Positions 9,471 to 23,044 of a DNA stretch of 64,000 nt are shown here, piece by piece. Numbering within the stretch: position 1 is the first letter of the stretch; every line of letters starts with the position of its first letter. A program made the position numbers and the translations under genes. Location: the NCBI RefSeq assembly GCF_900457465.1, contig NZ_UAUU01000002.1, positions 868,001 through 932,000 on the forward strand, given 5' to 3'. A model generated the notes under the pieces. It was not told the origin of the DNA and did not search any database. It saw only the letters and a program-made list of their open reading frames with translations. This DNA is from Sphingobacterium multivorum. GTDB lineage: Bacteria > Bacteroidota > Bacteroidia > Sphingobacteriales > Sphingobacteriaceae.

Positions 9471-9692
9471 TTATTTTTTCAATTCGTACTGAAGTGCTCC
9501 AGAAGGGCAATGCTTGATCTGTTCAATCAATTCCGCTGTACTGGCATTTTGGGCTGTGATCCAAGGCCTATCTTTCGGATGATACACATTTGGGAGACTC
9601 TTCACGCAAACCGCAGCATGTGCACAGCGTTCAGGTATCCAAAGAACGGTTATCTCTCCATTTGGATGTGGATATCTAACTATTTTTTCCAT
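9471..9692 (-). CDS. Divergent (4Fe-4S) mono-cluster protein, YjdI-like
   Basis: A small protein of 73 residues if started at ATG 9692 (MEKIVRYPHPNGEITVLW). An upstream in-frame start at 9713 is possible but adds residues outside the family. It has the conserved form ERCAHAAVCVKSLPNVYHP, a later HCPSGAL cysteine, and the size of the YjdI/Fer4_19 family, which is predicted to bind one iron-sulphur cluster. Its biochemical role is unknown. It stands alone, 40-60 bases downstream of the MFS gene on the same strand, and may be transcribed with it. Confidence 0.8.
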   Translation of the reverse strand: MEKIVRYPHPNGEITVLWIPERCAHAAVCVKSLPNVYHPKDRPWITAQNASTAELIEQIKHCPSGALQYELKK

Positions 9693-9754
9693 AATTCCAT
9701 CTCTCTTTAGCAATTTATATTTTAAGAACTAATAACGATAAGAACAATTTTGTT

Positions 9755-10997
9755 TTAAGAATTGGCTTTTCGCTTTTTAATCATACTGCTCACCCGGTAG
9801 ATCATAAAAATACCGATGATAGAGAGCAGAATCACACTCATCCCCAATGTAGGATAATGTTCCAAGGGGCTTTCTTTTGTTTCTTGAACAATGATTACAC
9901 CTGCTAGCGAAGCTGCCACACCTCCTGCCAGCTGCTGCAACGATGAACTGATACTCATAAATGCACCCCGATCTTTCATCTCCGGAACAGCCGTGATCAA
10001 AGCGGAAGAAGGCGTCATCCGACTTAAAATGCCCGCCATCATTAAAATGTTTAAGATAACAACAATATAAAATGGAGTAACGCCTAGGTTCGTGTAGATA
10101 AATACGACAACCATGAGCCAAAGGGAAGCGAACGCGAAAATCTTAAACTTATCGTAACGGTCGCTCAATTTTCCGACGATAGGCATAATAATCAATGAAG
10201 CGATACCCGAAATCATAAACAACATCGGCAGCTGCTCGTGGCTAACTTTGAGGTTATTGACTGCAAAAGCACTTCCAAAAGGCATCATCATATAACCTCC
10301 AATGGATAGCAAGGCTGTTGCAGCAAAGCCGATACGATATTCTCGCTGTGAAAAAAGTCAGCCAAAGGTGCTTTAACGCAGATTGATGTTTCTGAAGACC
10401 GATATGTGCTGTAATCGGAATGAGTTTAATTGCAATGATAATGACAATAATTAAAGCCATCACGGCAATCCATAAAAAGGCACTATGCCAGCCCCAATTG
10501 TTTGCGATATACAGACCTATCGGAATGCCTAGGACCTGGCTGGCGCCAAAGCCCATCTGTACAAAGCCCATCACACGTCCACGTTGCTGAAGCGTAAAGA
10601 TATCGGTGATAATAGCCATGGAGATCGAACCAATGACCCCTCCAAAGAGGCCCGTGATAATTCGAGCAGCGACCAAAGTCCAATAATCGTTGGCAAAACT
10701 ACAGCAGAAAGTTCCGATAATAAAGCCAGAATAGAAAAAAAGCAGCAGCTTCTTTCGATCAAAACGATCGGCAAAACCCGCGGTAAGCAGCCCCGAAGCA
10801 CCCGCGCTAAAAGCATAGGCCGAAACCGCAATGCCAAATTGAGCTGGTTTGAGATCGATGGCTTTCATCAGGATATCCCCCATCGGTGACATCACCATAA
10901 AATCAAGCACGACCGTAAATTGTGTCATGGCCAATAAAAAGACCACCAGTTTTTGGTATGCCGTAAAAGGCGCATTATCAAGTTTATTTATTTCCAT
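9755..10997 (-). pseudogene. MFS transporter, frame-disrupted
   Basis: Twelve-helix major facilitator, DHA1-type in appearance. The N-terminal half (ATG 10997, MEINKLDNAPFTAYQK) carries the loop motif GFADRFDRKKLL and GRVMGFVQMGFGASQVLGIP. The C-terminal half continues in another frame from about 10360 (REYRIGFAATALLSIGGYMMMPFGS). The break is at a run of six A on the plus strand (10351-10356). Removing one base, or adding two, joins the halves as LTFSQREYRIGF. The substrate is unknown, with drug or sugar efflux the usual assignments. A very long pentanucleotide array begins 94 bases before its start codon. The frame break is more likely a run-length error than decay, because both halves are otherwise intact. 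Confidence 0.82.
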
Positions 10998-11070
10998 ACT
11001 GTCCGGTTTGCCTCGGTTTAAACTGGCCTAAAAATACAGAAGTGCGCGAACATTATATGTAATAAGTTTG

Positions 11071-11078
11071 CAAAATTA
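11071..11078 (-). promoter_or_regulatory. Candidate -7 element of the MFS gene
   Basis: Read on the minus strand, this is TAATTTTG, an exact TAnnTTTG. The -33 position, 19-21 bases further upstream, falls inside the TTACC array, so the array itself supplies that sequence. The leader would be about 65-70 bases. Confidence 0.4.
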
Positions 11079-11090
11079 TCGCCCGAGACC

Positions 11091-11424
11091 TTACCTTACC
11101 TTACCTTACCTTACCTTACCTTACCTTACCTTACCTTACCTTACCTTACCTTACCTTACCTTACCTTACCTTACCTTACCTTACCTTACCTTACCTTACC
11201 TTACCTTACCTTACCTTACCTTACCTTACCTTACCTTACCTTACCTTACCTTACCTTACCTTACCTTACCTTACCTTACCTTACCTTACCTTACCTTACC
11301 TTACCTTACCTTACCTTACCTTACCTTACCTTACCTTACCTTACCTTACCTTACCTTACCTTACCTTACCTTACCTTACCTTACCTTACCTTACCTTACC
11401 TTACCTTACCTTACCTTACCTTAC
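11091..11424. repeat. Pentanucleotide microsatellite (TTACC)66
   Basis: Sixty-six perfect consecutive TTACC units (330 bases, 11091-11420) followed by a partial unit TTAC. No interruption is visible. On the minus strand the unit reads GGTAA. The array lies between the GH2 gene's terminator and the MFS gene's promoter. An open frame through it encodes only repeats of YLTLP and is not a gene. Confidence 0.98.
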
Positions 11425-11469
11425 GTGAAACGAAACGATCGCACTATTTAATCTTATCCTAGGTCGCCA

Positions 11470-11505
11470 ACAAAAAAGCCAGCACCTGTTTGACAGGTGC
11501 TGGCT
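11470..11505 (-). terminator. Terminator of the GH2 beta-galactosidase gene
   Basis: A 12-bp stem (GCCAGCACCTGT / ACAGGTGCTGGC, 3-base loop) with a T run on the minus-strand side, just beyond the beta-galactosidase stop. It separates that gene from the TTACC array. Confidence 0.85.
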
Positions 11506-11526
11506 CAATATGCGATTTAAAGCAAA

Positions 11527-15956
<4,430 letters not shown>

Positions 15957-16541
15957 GTGAGTAAATTCAGTAAATCAGTCCTGCTAGAAAATGATGAGCA
16001 AATCATTGAAGGCATCAAAGACGGCAACAGCTTGGCGATAGATGCTATCTACAAGCGGTACTATCCGTCTATAAGCCATATGATCTTGCAAAACAATGGA
16101 AGTGAGGATGAAGCGAAAGATATTTTTCAAGAAGCTGTCATTGTGCTCTACGATAAAGTTACCAAAGGGAACTTTGAGCTCAGCAGCAAACTTAAAACAT
16201 ATCTTTACTCGATTTGCAGAAGGCTTTGGCTTAAGCAACTCAATCGTGCTGGTTTTGGCAACAGTGACATTAGCGGTTATGAAGATTCCTTATTTGAGGA
16301 AGAAGATCTACAACAGCATCAAGAACTTGAAAAGAAGTTCGACCAAATGGAACTTGCCTTAGAGAAAATGGGAGAACCTTGTAAGACAATCTTACATGAT
16401 TTCTACATCTTAAACCATTCGATGCAGGACATCTGTGATAAATTTGGTTATACCAATACAGATAATGCCAAGACTCAGAAGTATAAATGCCTACAACGGC
16501 TGAAAAAAATATTTTTTTTCAACAGATTAAAATTAGTGTAA
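15957..16541 (+). CDS. Sigma-70 family (ECF-type) RNA polymerase sigma factor
   Basis: A 194-residue sigma factor with region 2 (AIDAIYKRYYPSISHMI, DIFQEAVIVLYDK, TYLYSICRRLWLK) and a C-terminal region 4-like segment (MQDICDKFGYTNTDNAKTQK) ending in a basic LQRLKKIFFFNRLK. It lacks region 3, as ECF factors do. The start is GTG 15957; no nearer ATG precedes region 2. Only four bases separate its stop from the next ATG, so it is almost certainly translated with the membrane protease downstream. That protein's cytosolic N-terminus is a likely regulator of this factor. Target promoters are unknown. Confidence 0.9.
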   Translation: MSKFSKSVLLENDEQIIEGIKDGNSLAIDAIYKRYYPSISHMILQNNGSEDEAKDIFQEAVIVLYDKVTKGNFELSSKLKTYLYSICRRLWLKQLNRAGFGNSDISGYEDSLFEEEDLQQHQELEKKFDQMELALEKMGEPCKTILHDFYILNHSMQDICDKFGYTNTDNAKTQKYKCLQRLKKIFFFNRLKLV

Positions 16542-16545
16542 CACC

Positions 16546-17661
16546 ATGGGAACAATGAATCAAAAAGAATTTTTCGAATTAGCAGACCAGTATCTTCGCG
16601 GCGAATTATCGGCCGAAGAAAAAGCTGCATTTGAATCTTTTTGTGCTGATCAGCCCTCCTATGCTGCCCAATTACAACAACACCGCGAATTTGTTGCCAA
16701 TATGAAAGAAACCAGTCAACGGCTGGATTTCAAAAATGCTTTAGCACAATCAGCAAAAGAATACCATAAAACCCAAAACAAACCCGCAAAGGTAGTTCCT
16801 ATAAAACAATCAGCGGTAATTTCACTTTGGGAACGCATCAAAGCAAGTTCTTTAGTGGCTGCAGTGGTAGCGGTATTTGCAGTATTTGGCACATTATGGC
16901 TGAGCGGTTATTACAGCAACCTCGAGAAAGCATCTTCCGATTACAGTGCATTACGTAGAGACATGAACAATGTCAAAAAGAACGTCAACGCACACAACGC
17001 TGCTATCAGGGATATCAATGACAAAAAATCTGTAAAAGGTACCGAAAGCCAGTTTGGTGCAACAGGATTTATGTTGACGACAGATGGCTATGTCGTCACC
17101 AATTACCATGTCATTAGCGGGGCTGATTCGATCTATTTACAAAATAGTAAAGGCGAATCGTATAAAGCACAAATCGTACACACCGATCCAAGCAAAGACT
17201 TGGCGATCTTATACATCACAGATAAGACCTTTAAGAAAGCTAAAAGCTTACCTTACACGTTCAAAACGTCGACTTCAGATCTTGGTGAAGATATTTATAC
17301 GATCGGGTTTCCTCGGGACGAAGCAGTATATGGTCAGGGATACCTAAGTTCATCAACAGGTTATGCCGGTGATACCATCGCTTATCAGATCTCCGTACCT
17401 GTCAATCCAGGTAACAGTGGCGGTCCGGTATTGGATAGCAGAGGTAATGTGATTGGTATTATTTCCGGAAAACAACGTGGCATAGATGGTGCCGCCTTTG
17501 CAATCAAAACGAAATCAATCTTGAACGCCTTAGCGGACATACCAAGTGATTCACTGGTTACCGGTCTTAAGATCAACAAAAAGAATAGCTTGGCAGGTTT
17601 ACCAAGAACAGAACAAATCAAGAAAATGCAAGACTATATCTACATGGTTAAAGTCTATTAG
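16546..17661 (+). CDS. Membrane-anchored trypsin-like protease with anti-sigma-like N-terminus
   Basis: A 371-residue protein. Residues 1-75 (ELADQYLRGELSAEEKAAF) resemble the cytosolic domain of FecR-type and other anti-sigma proteins. A membrane segment spans about 101-121 (SSLVAAVVAVFAVFGTLWL), followed by a coiled-coil-like stretch to about 160. From about 168 comes an S1C/HtrA-type trypsin fold with catalytic H188 (TNYHVISGAD), D218 (SKDLAIL) and S291 (NPGNSGGPV). No PDZ domain is present, unlike DegP/DegS. Directly downstream of a sigma factor, it could hold that factor at the membrane and sense envelope stress with its own protease domain; that link is my inference. The start could also be ATG 16555. 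A hairpin terminator follows. Confidence 0.88.
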   Translation: MGTMNQKEFFELADQYLRGELSAEEKAAFESFCADQPSYAAQLQQHREFVANMKETSQRLDFKNALAQSAKEYHKTQNKPAKVVPIKQSAVISLWERIKASSLVAAVVAVFAVFGTLWLSGYYSNLEKASSDYSALRRDMNNVKKNVNAHNAAIRDINDKKSVKGTESQFGATGFMLTTDGYVVTNYHVISGADSIYLQNSKGESYKAQIVHTDPSKDLAILYITDKTFKKAKSLPYTFKTSTSDLGEDIYTIGFPRDEAVYGQGYLSSSTGYAGDTIAYQISVPVNPGNSGGPVLDSRGNVIGIISGKQRGIDGAAFAIKTKSILNALADIPSDSLVTGLKINKKNSLAGLPRTEQIKKMQDYIYMVKVY

Positions 17662-17680
17662 GAGGCATTTATAACTTATA

Positions 17681-17714
17681 AAAAAGGCAACGTTTTTCAA
17701 CGTTGCCTTTTTTT
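17681..17714 (+). terminator. Bidirectional terminator
   Basis: The stem GGCAACGTT / AACGTTGCC is flanked by A and T runs. It lies between the convergent protease and peroxiredoxin genes and can end both transcripts. Confidence 0.85.
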
Positions 17715-17740
17715 GTTCTTTAATTCCAAGGGCTTACTCC

Positions 17741-18376
17741 CTATAGATTAGGCTGTGGCGTCGTTCTCAAATACGGTTTGATCTCTTTGAAGCCTTTTGG
17801 AAATTTAGCAGGAATATCTTCTGTCTTAATCGCTGGCACAACAATAACATCTTCACCATGCTTCCAGTCAGCGGGCGTAGCGACTTGATAATCGGCAGTT
17901 AACTGTAAAGAATCAATGACCCGTAAAATTTCATCAAAATTACGACCTGTTGATGCTGGATAGGTCAGCGTCAATTTGATCTTTTTGTCAGGACCGATAA
18001 TAAATACGGAACGTACGGTCGCTGTTGCGGAAGCATTTGGGTGGATCATATCGTACAATTCGGATACATGATGATCTTCATCAGCAATAACCGGAAAATT
18101 CACTTCGGTATTTTGCGTTTCATTGATATCCTTAATCCAATTCAAGTGATCGTTTACATTATCGACGCTTAGCGCAATGGCCTTCACACCCCTCTTGTCA
18201 AATTCAGATTTCAATTTTGCCGTACGGCCCAACTCTGTAGTACATACCGGCGTATAATCTGACGGGTGCGAAAAGAAAACGACCCAGCTATCTTTGATAT
18301 AATCGTGAAAGTCTATTTCACCAATGGTTGTTTGCGCTTTGAAATTTGGCGCTTCATCCCCTAATCTTAAACTCAT
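17741..18376 (-). CDS. 1-Cys peroxiredoxin (Prx6 type)
   Basis: Reduces hydrogen peroxide and organic peroxides in the cytosol. The peroxidatic cysteine lies in SDYTPVCTTELG, and the catalytic arginine is probably in ATVRSVFIIGPD. The long C-terminal domain (PADWKHGEDVIVVP) and length of 211 residues mark the Prx6 branch rather than AhpC. Its own promoter lies just upstream. It is a single-gene unit closed by the shared terminator with the neighbouring protease gene. Confidence 0.94.
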   Translation of the reverse strand: MSLRLGDEAPNFKAQTTIGEIDFHDYIKDSWVVFFSHPSDYTPVCTTELGRTAKLKSEFDKRGVKAIALSVDNVNDHLNWIKDINETQNTEVNFPVIADEDHHVSELYDMIHPNASATATVRSVFIIGPDKKIKLTLTYPASTGRNFDEILRVIDSLQLTADYQVATPADWKHGEDVIVVPAIKTEDIPAKFPKGFKEIKPYLRTTPQPNL

Positions 18377-18789
18377 AATCTTATTTTTTAAATGTGTTTA
18401 AATTATATAGTCTACAAATATAGTAGATTAAATTTAGCAAACAAGTAATTCTTCAATTTTTTAAATTGAAATGAAAAAACTAAACTTAATCCAATTGAAA
18501 GTAAGGATTTTACAATTATAAACAAAATGAAAACCAACATGCCCCTTGCTACTTGTCCGCCCTACCCTGGCCATTACTTTCCAAAATGCTTATAATGATT
18601 AGCTCAAGTAGATTAAAAAGTAATTTGCTATATTACTATGCCTGCATAATATATATTTTGTATATTTGAGTATGTTGGTACACCGAGCTCATAAAATGAT
18701 TGTGAGTTGGGAGGAAACTTTTTGACAGCAAACCTTATTATATATACGTTATCGGCTTGGTAACTGATGAACCAAAAAACTGAAATGCC
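18377..18789. other. Divergent intergenic region
   Basis: About 410 bases contain no gene that I can see. The left part has the peroxiredoxin promoter and a short inverted repeat (TTCAATTT / AAATTGAA, about 18452-18470). The right part has TATATTTG at 18661-18668, a possible -7 element for the acyl-CoA dehydrogenase with only a weak -33. Confidence 0.4.
18415..18445 (-). promoter_or_regulatory. Promoter of the peroxiredoxin gene
   Basis: On the minus strand: CTTG (18445-18442), 19 bases, TATATTTG (18422-18415). The -7 element is exact and the -33 has one mismatch. The leader to the ATG is about 35 bases. Confidence 0.55.
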
Positions 18790-19926
18790 ATGAATTTTGA
18801 ATTAAGCGAAGAGCATAAAATGATCTGCGACGCAGCGCGGGAATTTGCCCAGGAGCTAAAGGCTGGGGCAATCGAGCGCGATGAAGCCGCAAAATTTCCA
18901 ACAGATTTTGTCAAGCAAATGGGCGAACTAGGGTTTATGGGTATCATGACCCCCGAAGCTTATGGCGGAGCTGGAATGGATACGTTGGCCTATGTTCTTG
19001 TGCTCGAAGAAATTGCCAAAATTGATGCCTCAGCGGCCGTTATCGTATCCGCCCACAATTCCCTGGTATTATATGGACTCAATGCTTATGGTACAGAGGA
19101 ACAAAAACAAAAGTACCTGATTCCTTTAGCGAAAGGTGAAAAACTTGGTGCTTTTGCGTTGTCAGAACCTGAAGCTGGTTCGGACGCCTCCTCACAGCAT
19201 ACCACCGCCGAAGATAAGGGGGATCACTATCTCCTAAATGGTACAAAAAATTGGATCACCAATGGTGGCCATGCCGATATCTATCTTGTCATTGCACAGA
19301 CACATCCTGAAAAAGGCCACAAAGGAATCAATGTATTGATCGTTGAAAAAGGGCTGCCGGGATTTACCATTGGTCCTAAAGAAAACAAATTGGGTATCCG
19401 TAGTTCCGATACCCATTCACTCCTATTTTCCGATGTTCAGGTTCCCAAGGAAAACCGTATCGGAGAAGATGGCTTCGGATTTAAATTTGCTATGAAAACA
19501 CTCGATGGCGGTCGCATTGGGATTGCGGCACAGGCCTTAGGAATTGCTGCGGGTGCCTATGACCTTGCTTTGGCTTACTCAAAAGAACGAAAGACCTTTG
19601 GAAAACCGATTTCGGATCATCAGGCCATACAGTTTAAATTGGCCGACATGGAAGTTGATATCGAGGCAGCTCGACTTTTGACGTATAAAGCTGCCTGGAC
19701 GAAAGACCAGGGGCTTCCTTACGGTAAAGAAGCTGCCATGGCCAAACTGCATGCATCTGAAGTTGCCATGAAACACACTGTCGAAGCTGTACAGATCCAC
19801 GGTGGCTACGGTTACGTAAAAGAATATCATGTCGAGAGGTTAATGCGCGACGCAAAAATCACGCAAATATATGAGGGAACTTCTGAGATCCAACGTCTGG
19901 TGATTGCCCGTGAGATCCTGCGCTAA
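18790..19926 (+). CDS. Acyl-CoA dehydrogenase
   Basis: FAD-dependent enzyme that introduces a trans-2 double bond into an acyl-CoA, passing electrons to ETF. It has the family signatures [12 protein letters not shown] and [13 protein letters not shown] and the C-terminal motif [19 protein letters not shown]; the catalytic glutamate is in [11 protein letters not shown]. At 378 residues it resembles short/branched-chain or butyryl-CoA dehydrogenases. The exact chain length preference cannot be read from the sequence. A long perfect inverted repeat follows the stop. Confidence 0.93.
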   Translation: MNFELSEEHKMICDAAREFAQELKAGAIERDEAAKFPTDFVKQMGELGFMGIMTPEAYGGAGMDTLAYVLVLEEIAKIDASAAVIVSAHNSLVLYGLNAYGTEEQKQKYLIPLAKGEKLGAFALSEPEAGSDASSQHTTAEDKGDHYLLNGTKNWITNGGHADIYLVIAQTHPEKGHKGINVLIVEKGLPGFTIGPKENKLGIRSSDTHSLLFSDVQVPKENRIGEDGFGFKFAMKTLDGGRIGIAAQALGIAAGAYDLALAYSKERKTFGKPISDHQAIQFKLADMEVDIEAARLLTYKAAWTKDQGLPYGKEAAMAKLHASEVAMKHTVEAVQIHGGYGYVKEYHVERLMRDAKITQIYEGTSEIQRLVIAREILR

Positions 19927-19991
19927 GGTCTCCGTCATGCAATGAACCCAAAAAGTTAAACACTTTTTTAGGACATTGCATGACGGAGACC
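19927..19991. terminator. Long inverted repeat between convergent genes
   Basis: Perfect 18-bp arms (GGTCTCCGTCATGCAATG at 19927-19944 and its complement at 19974-19991) with a 29-base loop. It starts directly after the dehydrogenase stop and ends just before the unknown gene downstream of proA. A bidirectional terminator is likely, although the T run is short. Confidence 0.6.
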
Positions 19992-20000
19992 TTTATTAAT

Positions 20001-20405
20001 CTAAAGACTCTTCAATTTGTTATCGATCATAGCAAGATATTGATAATCCTGAAAGGCAAAGCTTGCCGTTTCTGCCATCGCCAGATTCAAAATAAACTTT
20101 GCTTTACGAAGTAAATTCTCCTGATTGCCATCTGTAGCATTCAACCCATCAAATAACAACGTTAAAGCCAATGGATGTAGTTGCTGAATTTGAAGATCTG
20201 TTTTGAGATATGCCGAAAGTTCATTTTCGGAAAGATTTAAAAAATAGGTCCTACTCTTTTCGAAGAATTTCTCATAAGCATCTTCAAATACTGCTGGATC
20301 AGTCGGCTCCGTAAAAGCATCATGCCCTTCTGTCCATATGCGAAGAAATTTACCAATTTCTTCGATCCAATTCATCAATACATCTTTCTTAAAACTTAAT
20401 CCCAT
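20001..20405 (-). CDS. Uncharacterised protein downstream of proA
   Basis: 134 residues from ATG 20405, or about 124 from ATG 20375 (MNWIEEIGKFLRIW). It is acidic and predicted all-helical, with no signal peptide, membrane segment or motif that I recognise. It begins 9 bases after the proA stop on the same strand, so it looks like the third gene of a proB-proA operon. Coding is supported by the tight spacing and full-length open frame. The function is unknown; a link to proline metabolism would be guesswork from position alone. Confidence 0.75.
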   Translation of the reverse strand: MGLSFKKDVLMNWIEEIGKFLRIWTEGHDAFTEPTDPAVFEDAYEKFFEKSRTYFLNLSENELSAYLKTDLQIQQLHPLALTLLFDGLNATDGNQENLLRKAKFILNLAMAETASFAFQDYQYLAMIDNKLKSL

Positions 20406-20414
20406 GATCTATGC

Positions 20415-21665
20415 TTATCTGATCTGTCCATTTCCGCGGACAATCCACTTCTCTGTTACCAATTTTTCCAATGCAAATGGTCCACGGGCATGTAATTTTT
20501 GGGTCGAGATACCTATTTCCGCACCCAGACCAAACTCACCTCCGTCCGTAAAACGTGTAGATGCATTGGCATATACCGCGGCAGCATCAACTGTATTCAA
20601 AAATTGTTCAATATGGAGTTCACTGGAAGAAACAATACATTCCGAATGTTTGGAAGAATATTTTGCGATATGCTCCAAAGCTTCGTCCAAACTGGTGACC
20701 GTCTTTATTGAACACTTCAAATCTAAAAATTCTCTTCCAAAATCGGCTTCATCTGCGCGCTTTAAATTTGAAAAATGTTGACCCTGTAATACCTCATAAG
20801 CTGTAGGGTCCGCGAAAACTTCCACCTGAGCATCTTCAAAATAAGTTTTCAATTTCGTTAGGAACTCGGCAGCAACAGCACGATCGACCAAAACAGTATC
20901 TAAAGAATTACACACCGATGGCCTGGAAATTTTAGCATTGGCAACAATTTTCGCTGCCATATCCAAATCTGCTGTACGGTCCACATAAGTATGGCATACT
21001 CCTGCTCCAGTTTCAATAACTGGTACTTTAGCGTGTTCCCTGACATAATCGATCAGCGACTGTGAACCCCGTGGTATGATAATATCCACGAATTGAGTAG
21101 CTTCCAATAATTCCGAAACATGCTTCCTATCAACAGGCAACAGTTGCACAATAGTTGTTGCAATACCATACTGCTCCAAGACAGCATGGATCACTTTCAA
21201 CAACGCCTCGTTGGTGTGTAACGCGTCCGAACCACCGCGCAATAGACAAACGTTACCCGACTGAATACACAATGCAGCAACATCTATCGTCACATTAGGT
21301 CGCGATTCGTAGATGACCCCAACGACTCCGAGTGGAACCGTAATTTTCTCGATCTCCAATCCATTTGGCAATATCTTTTTTAGTAATAACTGATCTGTTG
21401 GATCTGCCAACTGAGCGATCTGCTTAACACTGTCAGCCAAACCTTTTAGACGATCGCTATTGAGCAAAAGACGATCCTTTTTGGGGTCGTCATCAGCCAT
21501 ACGATCCAAATCAATCTTATTGGCTTTTAATACATCAGTAGTATGTGCGATAAGACCTTCTGCGATGGCATTTAAAATAGTTATTTTGGTATCAGGAGCC
21601 AGTTGTTGCAAAATTTGTTTTGCTTTGGCCGCCGCCTGAAGTTGGTTTAAGATGGATTCACTCAT
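20415..21665 (-). CDS. proA: Glutamate-5-semialdehyde dehydrogenase (gamma-glutamyl phosphate reductase)
   Basis: Second step of proline synthesis: NADPH-dependent reduction of gamma-glutamyl phosphate. Family features are VPLGVVGVIYESRPNVT, CLLRGGSDA, the catalytic cysteine region SRPSVCNSLDTVLVD and the C-terminal TDGGEFGLGAEIGIST. The 416-residue length is standard. Its start overlaps the proB stop by four bases (ATGA type), indicating translational coupling in the order proB-proA. Confidence 0.97.
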   Translation of the reverse strand: MSESILNQLQAAAKAKQILQQLAPDTKITILNAIAEGLIAHTTDVLKANKIDLDRMADDDPKKDRLLLNSDRLKGLADSVKQIAQLADPTDQLLLKKILPNGLEIEKITVPLGVVGVIYESRPNVTIDVAALCIQSGNVCLLRGGSDALHTNEALLKVIHAVLEQYGIATTIVQLLPVDRKHVSELLEATQFVDIIIPRGSQSLIDYVREHAKVPVIETGAGVCHTYVDRTADLDMAAKIVANAKISRPSVCNSLDTVLVDRAVAAEFLTKLKTYFEDAQVEVFADPTAYEVLQGQHFSNLKRADEADFGREFLDLKCSIKTVTSLDEALEHIAKYSSKHSECIVSSSELHIEQFLNTVDAAAVYANASTRFTDGGEFGLGAEIGISTQKLHARGPFALEKLVTEKWIVRGNGQIR

Positions 21666-22693
21666 AATAATACAATATCATTTGCATGTGCAATTTCTAC
21701 ATTTTTTTTACTGGTCTGGGACAAAGCGGATGAATCCATCTTCGCGCGGGCAACGGCAACAGTTAAGCCTTCTAGATTGACAATATTTAACACTTCTCCT
21801 TTTTCAAAATGCTCGACGATACGGGTTACCCCCACAGCGAGTAAACTTTTGTGCTTCAATAATGCTTCCTCCGCTCCACGATCAACCATCAATTCCCCTT
21901 TTATTAAACTTCCACTCGCGAGCCATTTCTTGCGGGAAGAGATCTTCTTACTTTGAGCCAGACACAATGTGCCAGTCTCGTGCTTAACCGCTTTTTGTAT
22001 CGCCTCCTCGGTTTGCATACTAAAAATCACCACAGCAATCCCCATTTGATTGGCCAATCGGGCAAAGTTCAATTTCGAGGTCATTCCCCCTAATCCTACG
22101 GAAGATTTATCCTTCCTTGCCAGCCCTAAAATATCCCGGTCAATTGTTTCAATTTGCGGTATAATCTTGTTGTTTGCATCCAACACACCAGGAACGGAAG
22201 TGCTAAACAGTAATTTTTCGGCACCAAAACCAACAGCAATCAAGGTTGCCAGCTCATCATTATCTGAAAACTTCAGTTCTTTATTACTCACCACATCATT
22301 TTCATTTGCGATTGGAATAACATTGTTCCGCCACAATTCCTCATACGTATTTTTCAATTGTAGAAATTGATCCCGATTGGAAAAGTGATGTCGCTCACAT
22401 AAACTCTGCGCCAATGAAATTTTAAACGGTCGGAAATAAGTAGAATACGTATTAATCAATATAGGGTTCCCAATTGCAGCAGCTGCTTTGCGTTCGGATA
22501 GCGTTCCTGTGTAGCTGGGCAGAAAACGTTTACCGGCAGCAACAGCACCTGAAGAGACCAAGACGATATTGTATTTCTTTTGTAAGGAAGCAATTTGCCT
22601 AGCGATCTCCAAAACAATACGTTCATCAACTTCTCCCTCTTTCGTGGTAATAGAAGCCGATCCAAATTTGACAACGAGAATTGGCTTTTTCAT
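21662..22693 (-). CDS. proB: Glutamate 5-kinase
   Basis: First, usually feedback-controlled step of proline synthesis: ATP-dependent phosphorylation of glutamate. The amino-acid kinase domain shows VKFGSASITTKEG, LVSSGAVAAG, IANENDVVS and VGLGGMTSKLNFA. The last 85 or so residues (RGAEEALLKHKSLLAVGVTR) form a PUA domain as in E. coli ProB. The length of 343 residues is slightly short of the E. coli enzyme. It is first in the proB-proA-unknown operon. Confidence 0.96.
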   Translation of the reverse strand: MKKPILVVKFGSASITTKEGEVDERIVLEIARQIASLQKKYNIVLVSSGAVAAGKRFLPSYTGTLSERKAAAAIGNPILINTYSTYFRPFKISLAQSLCERHHFSNRDQFLQLKNTYEELWRNNVIPIANENDVVSNKELKFSDNDELATLIAVGFGAEKLLFSTSVPGVLDANNKIIPQIETIDRDILGLARKDKSSVGLGGMTSKLNFARLANQMGIAVVIFSMQTEEAIQKAVKHETGTLCLAQSKKISSRKKWLASGSLIKGELMVDRGAEEALLKHKSLLAVGVTRIVEHFEKGEVLNIVNLEGLTVAVARAKMDSSALSQTSKKNVEIAHANDIVLL

Positions 22694-23044
22694 TTTTTAG
22701 TATGTTTTAGTTTAGATTTGAGCACTAATTTACTGAGAAGAATTTGATTTACGCAAAATATGTTAACAATTGAACAATATAGTTCAATCGTTAACCTTAG
22801 GAAGTACGGCCCAATCTATTAGGTCCAGGAGCATTCGTGTACCCGGCGTTTAACCCGTAGGAAATTTTACTTTGGCAGAATGCTGAGCACAAAAAACAGT
22901 ATTATGCTGTAGATTAAATGTTTCATATGTAGCCAATTTATTTACAATTGCTACAAATATGGACGGTGGAATCTTAATTTATACGCTATTTAGCGTCGTT
23001 TAACAAATCTTAAATTGATTAACAATAATTAAAACCGACTTCCT
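22694..23044. other. Intergenic region upstream of proB
   Basis: About 350 AT-rich bases lie between the uvrB 3' end and the proB start, both on the minus strand. I see no coding frame, RNA fold or exact promoter motif here. Confidence 0.4.

Noticed and set aside
11068..11451. Open frame of 127 codons across the TTACC array, encoding repeats of YLTLP
   Set aside because: A 15-base period of a 5-base repeat is automatically open. There is no codon bias, start context or plausible product.
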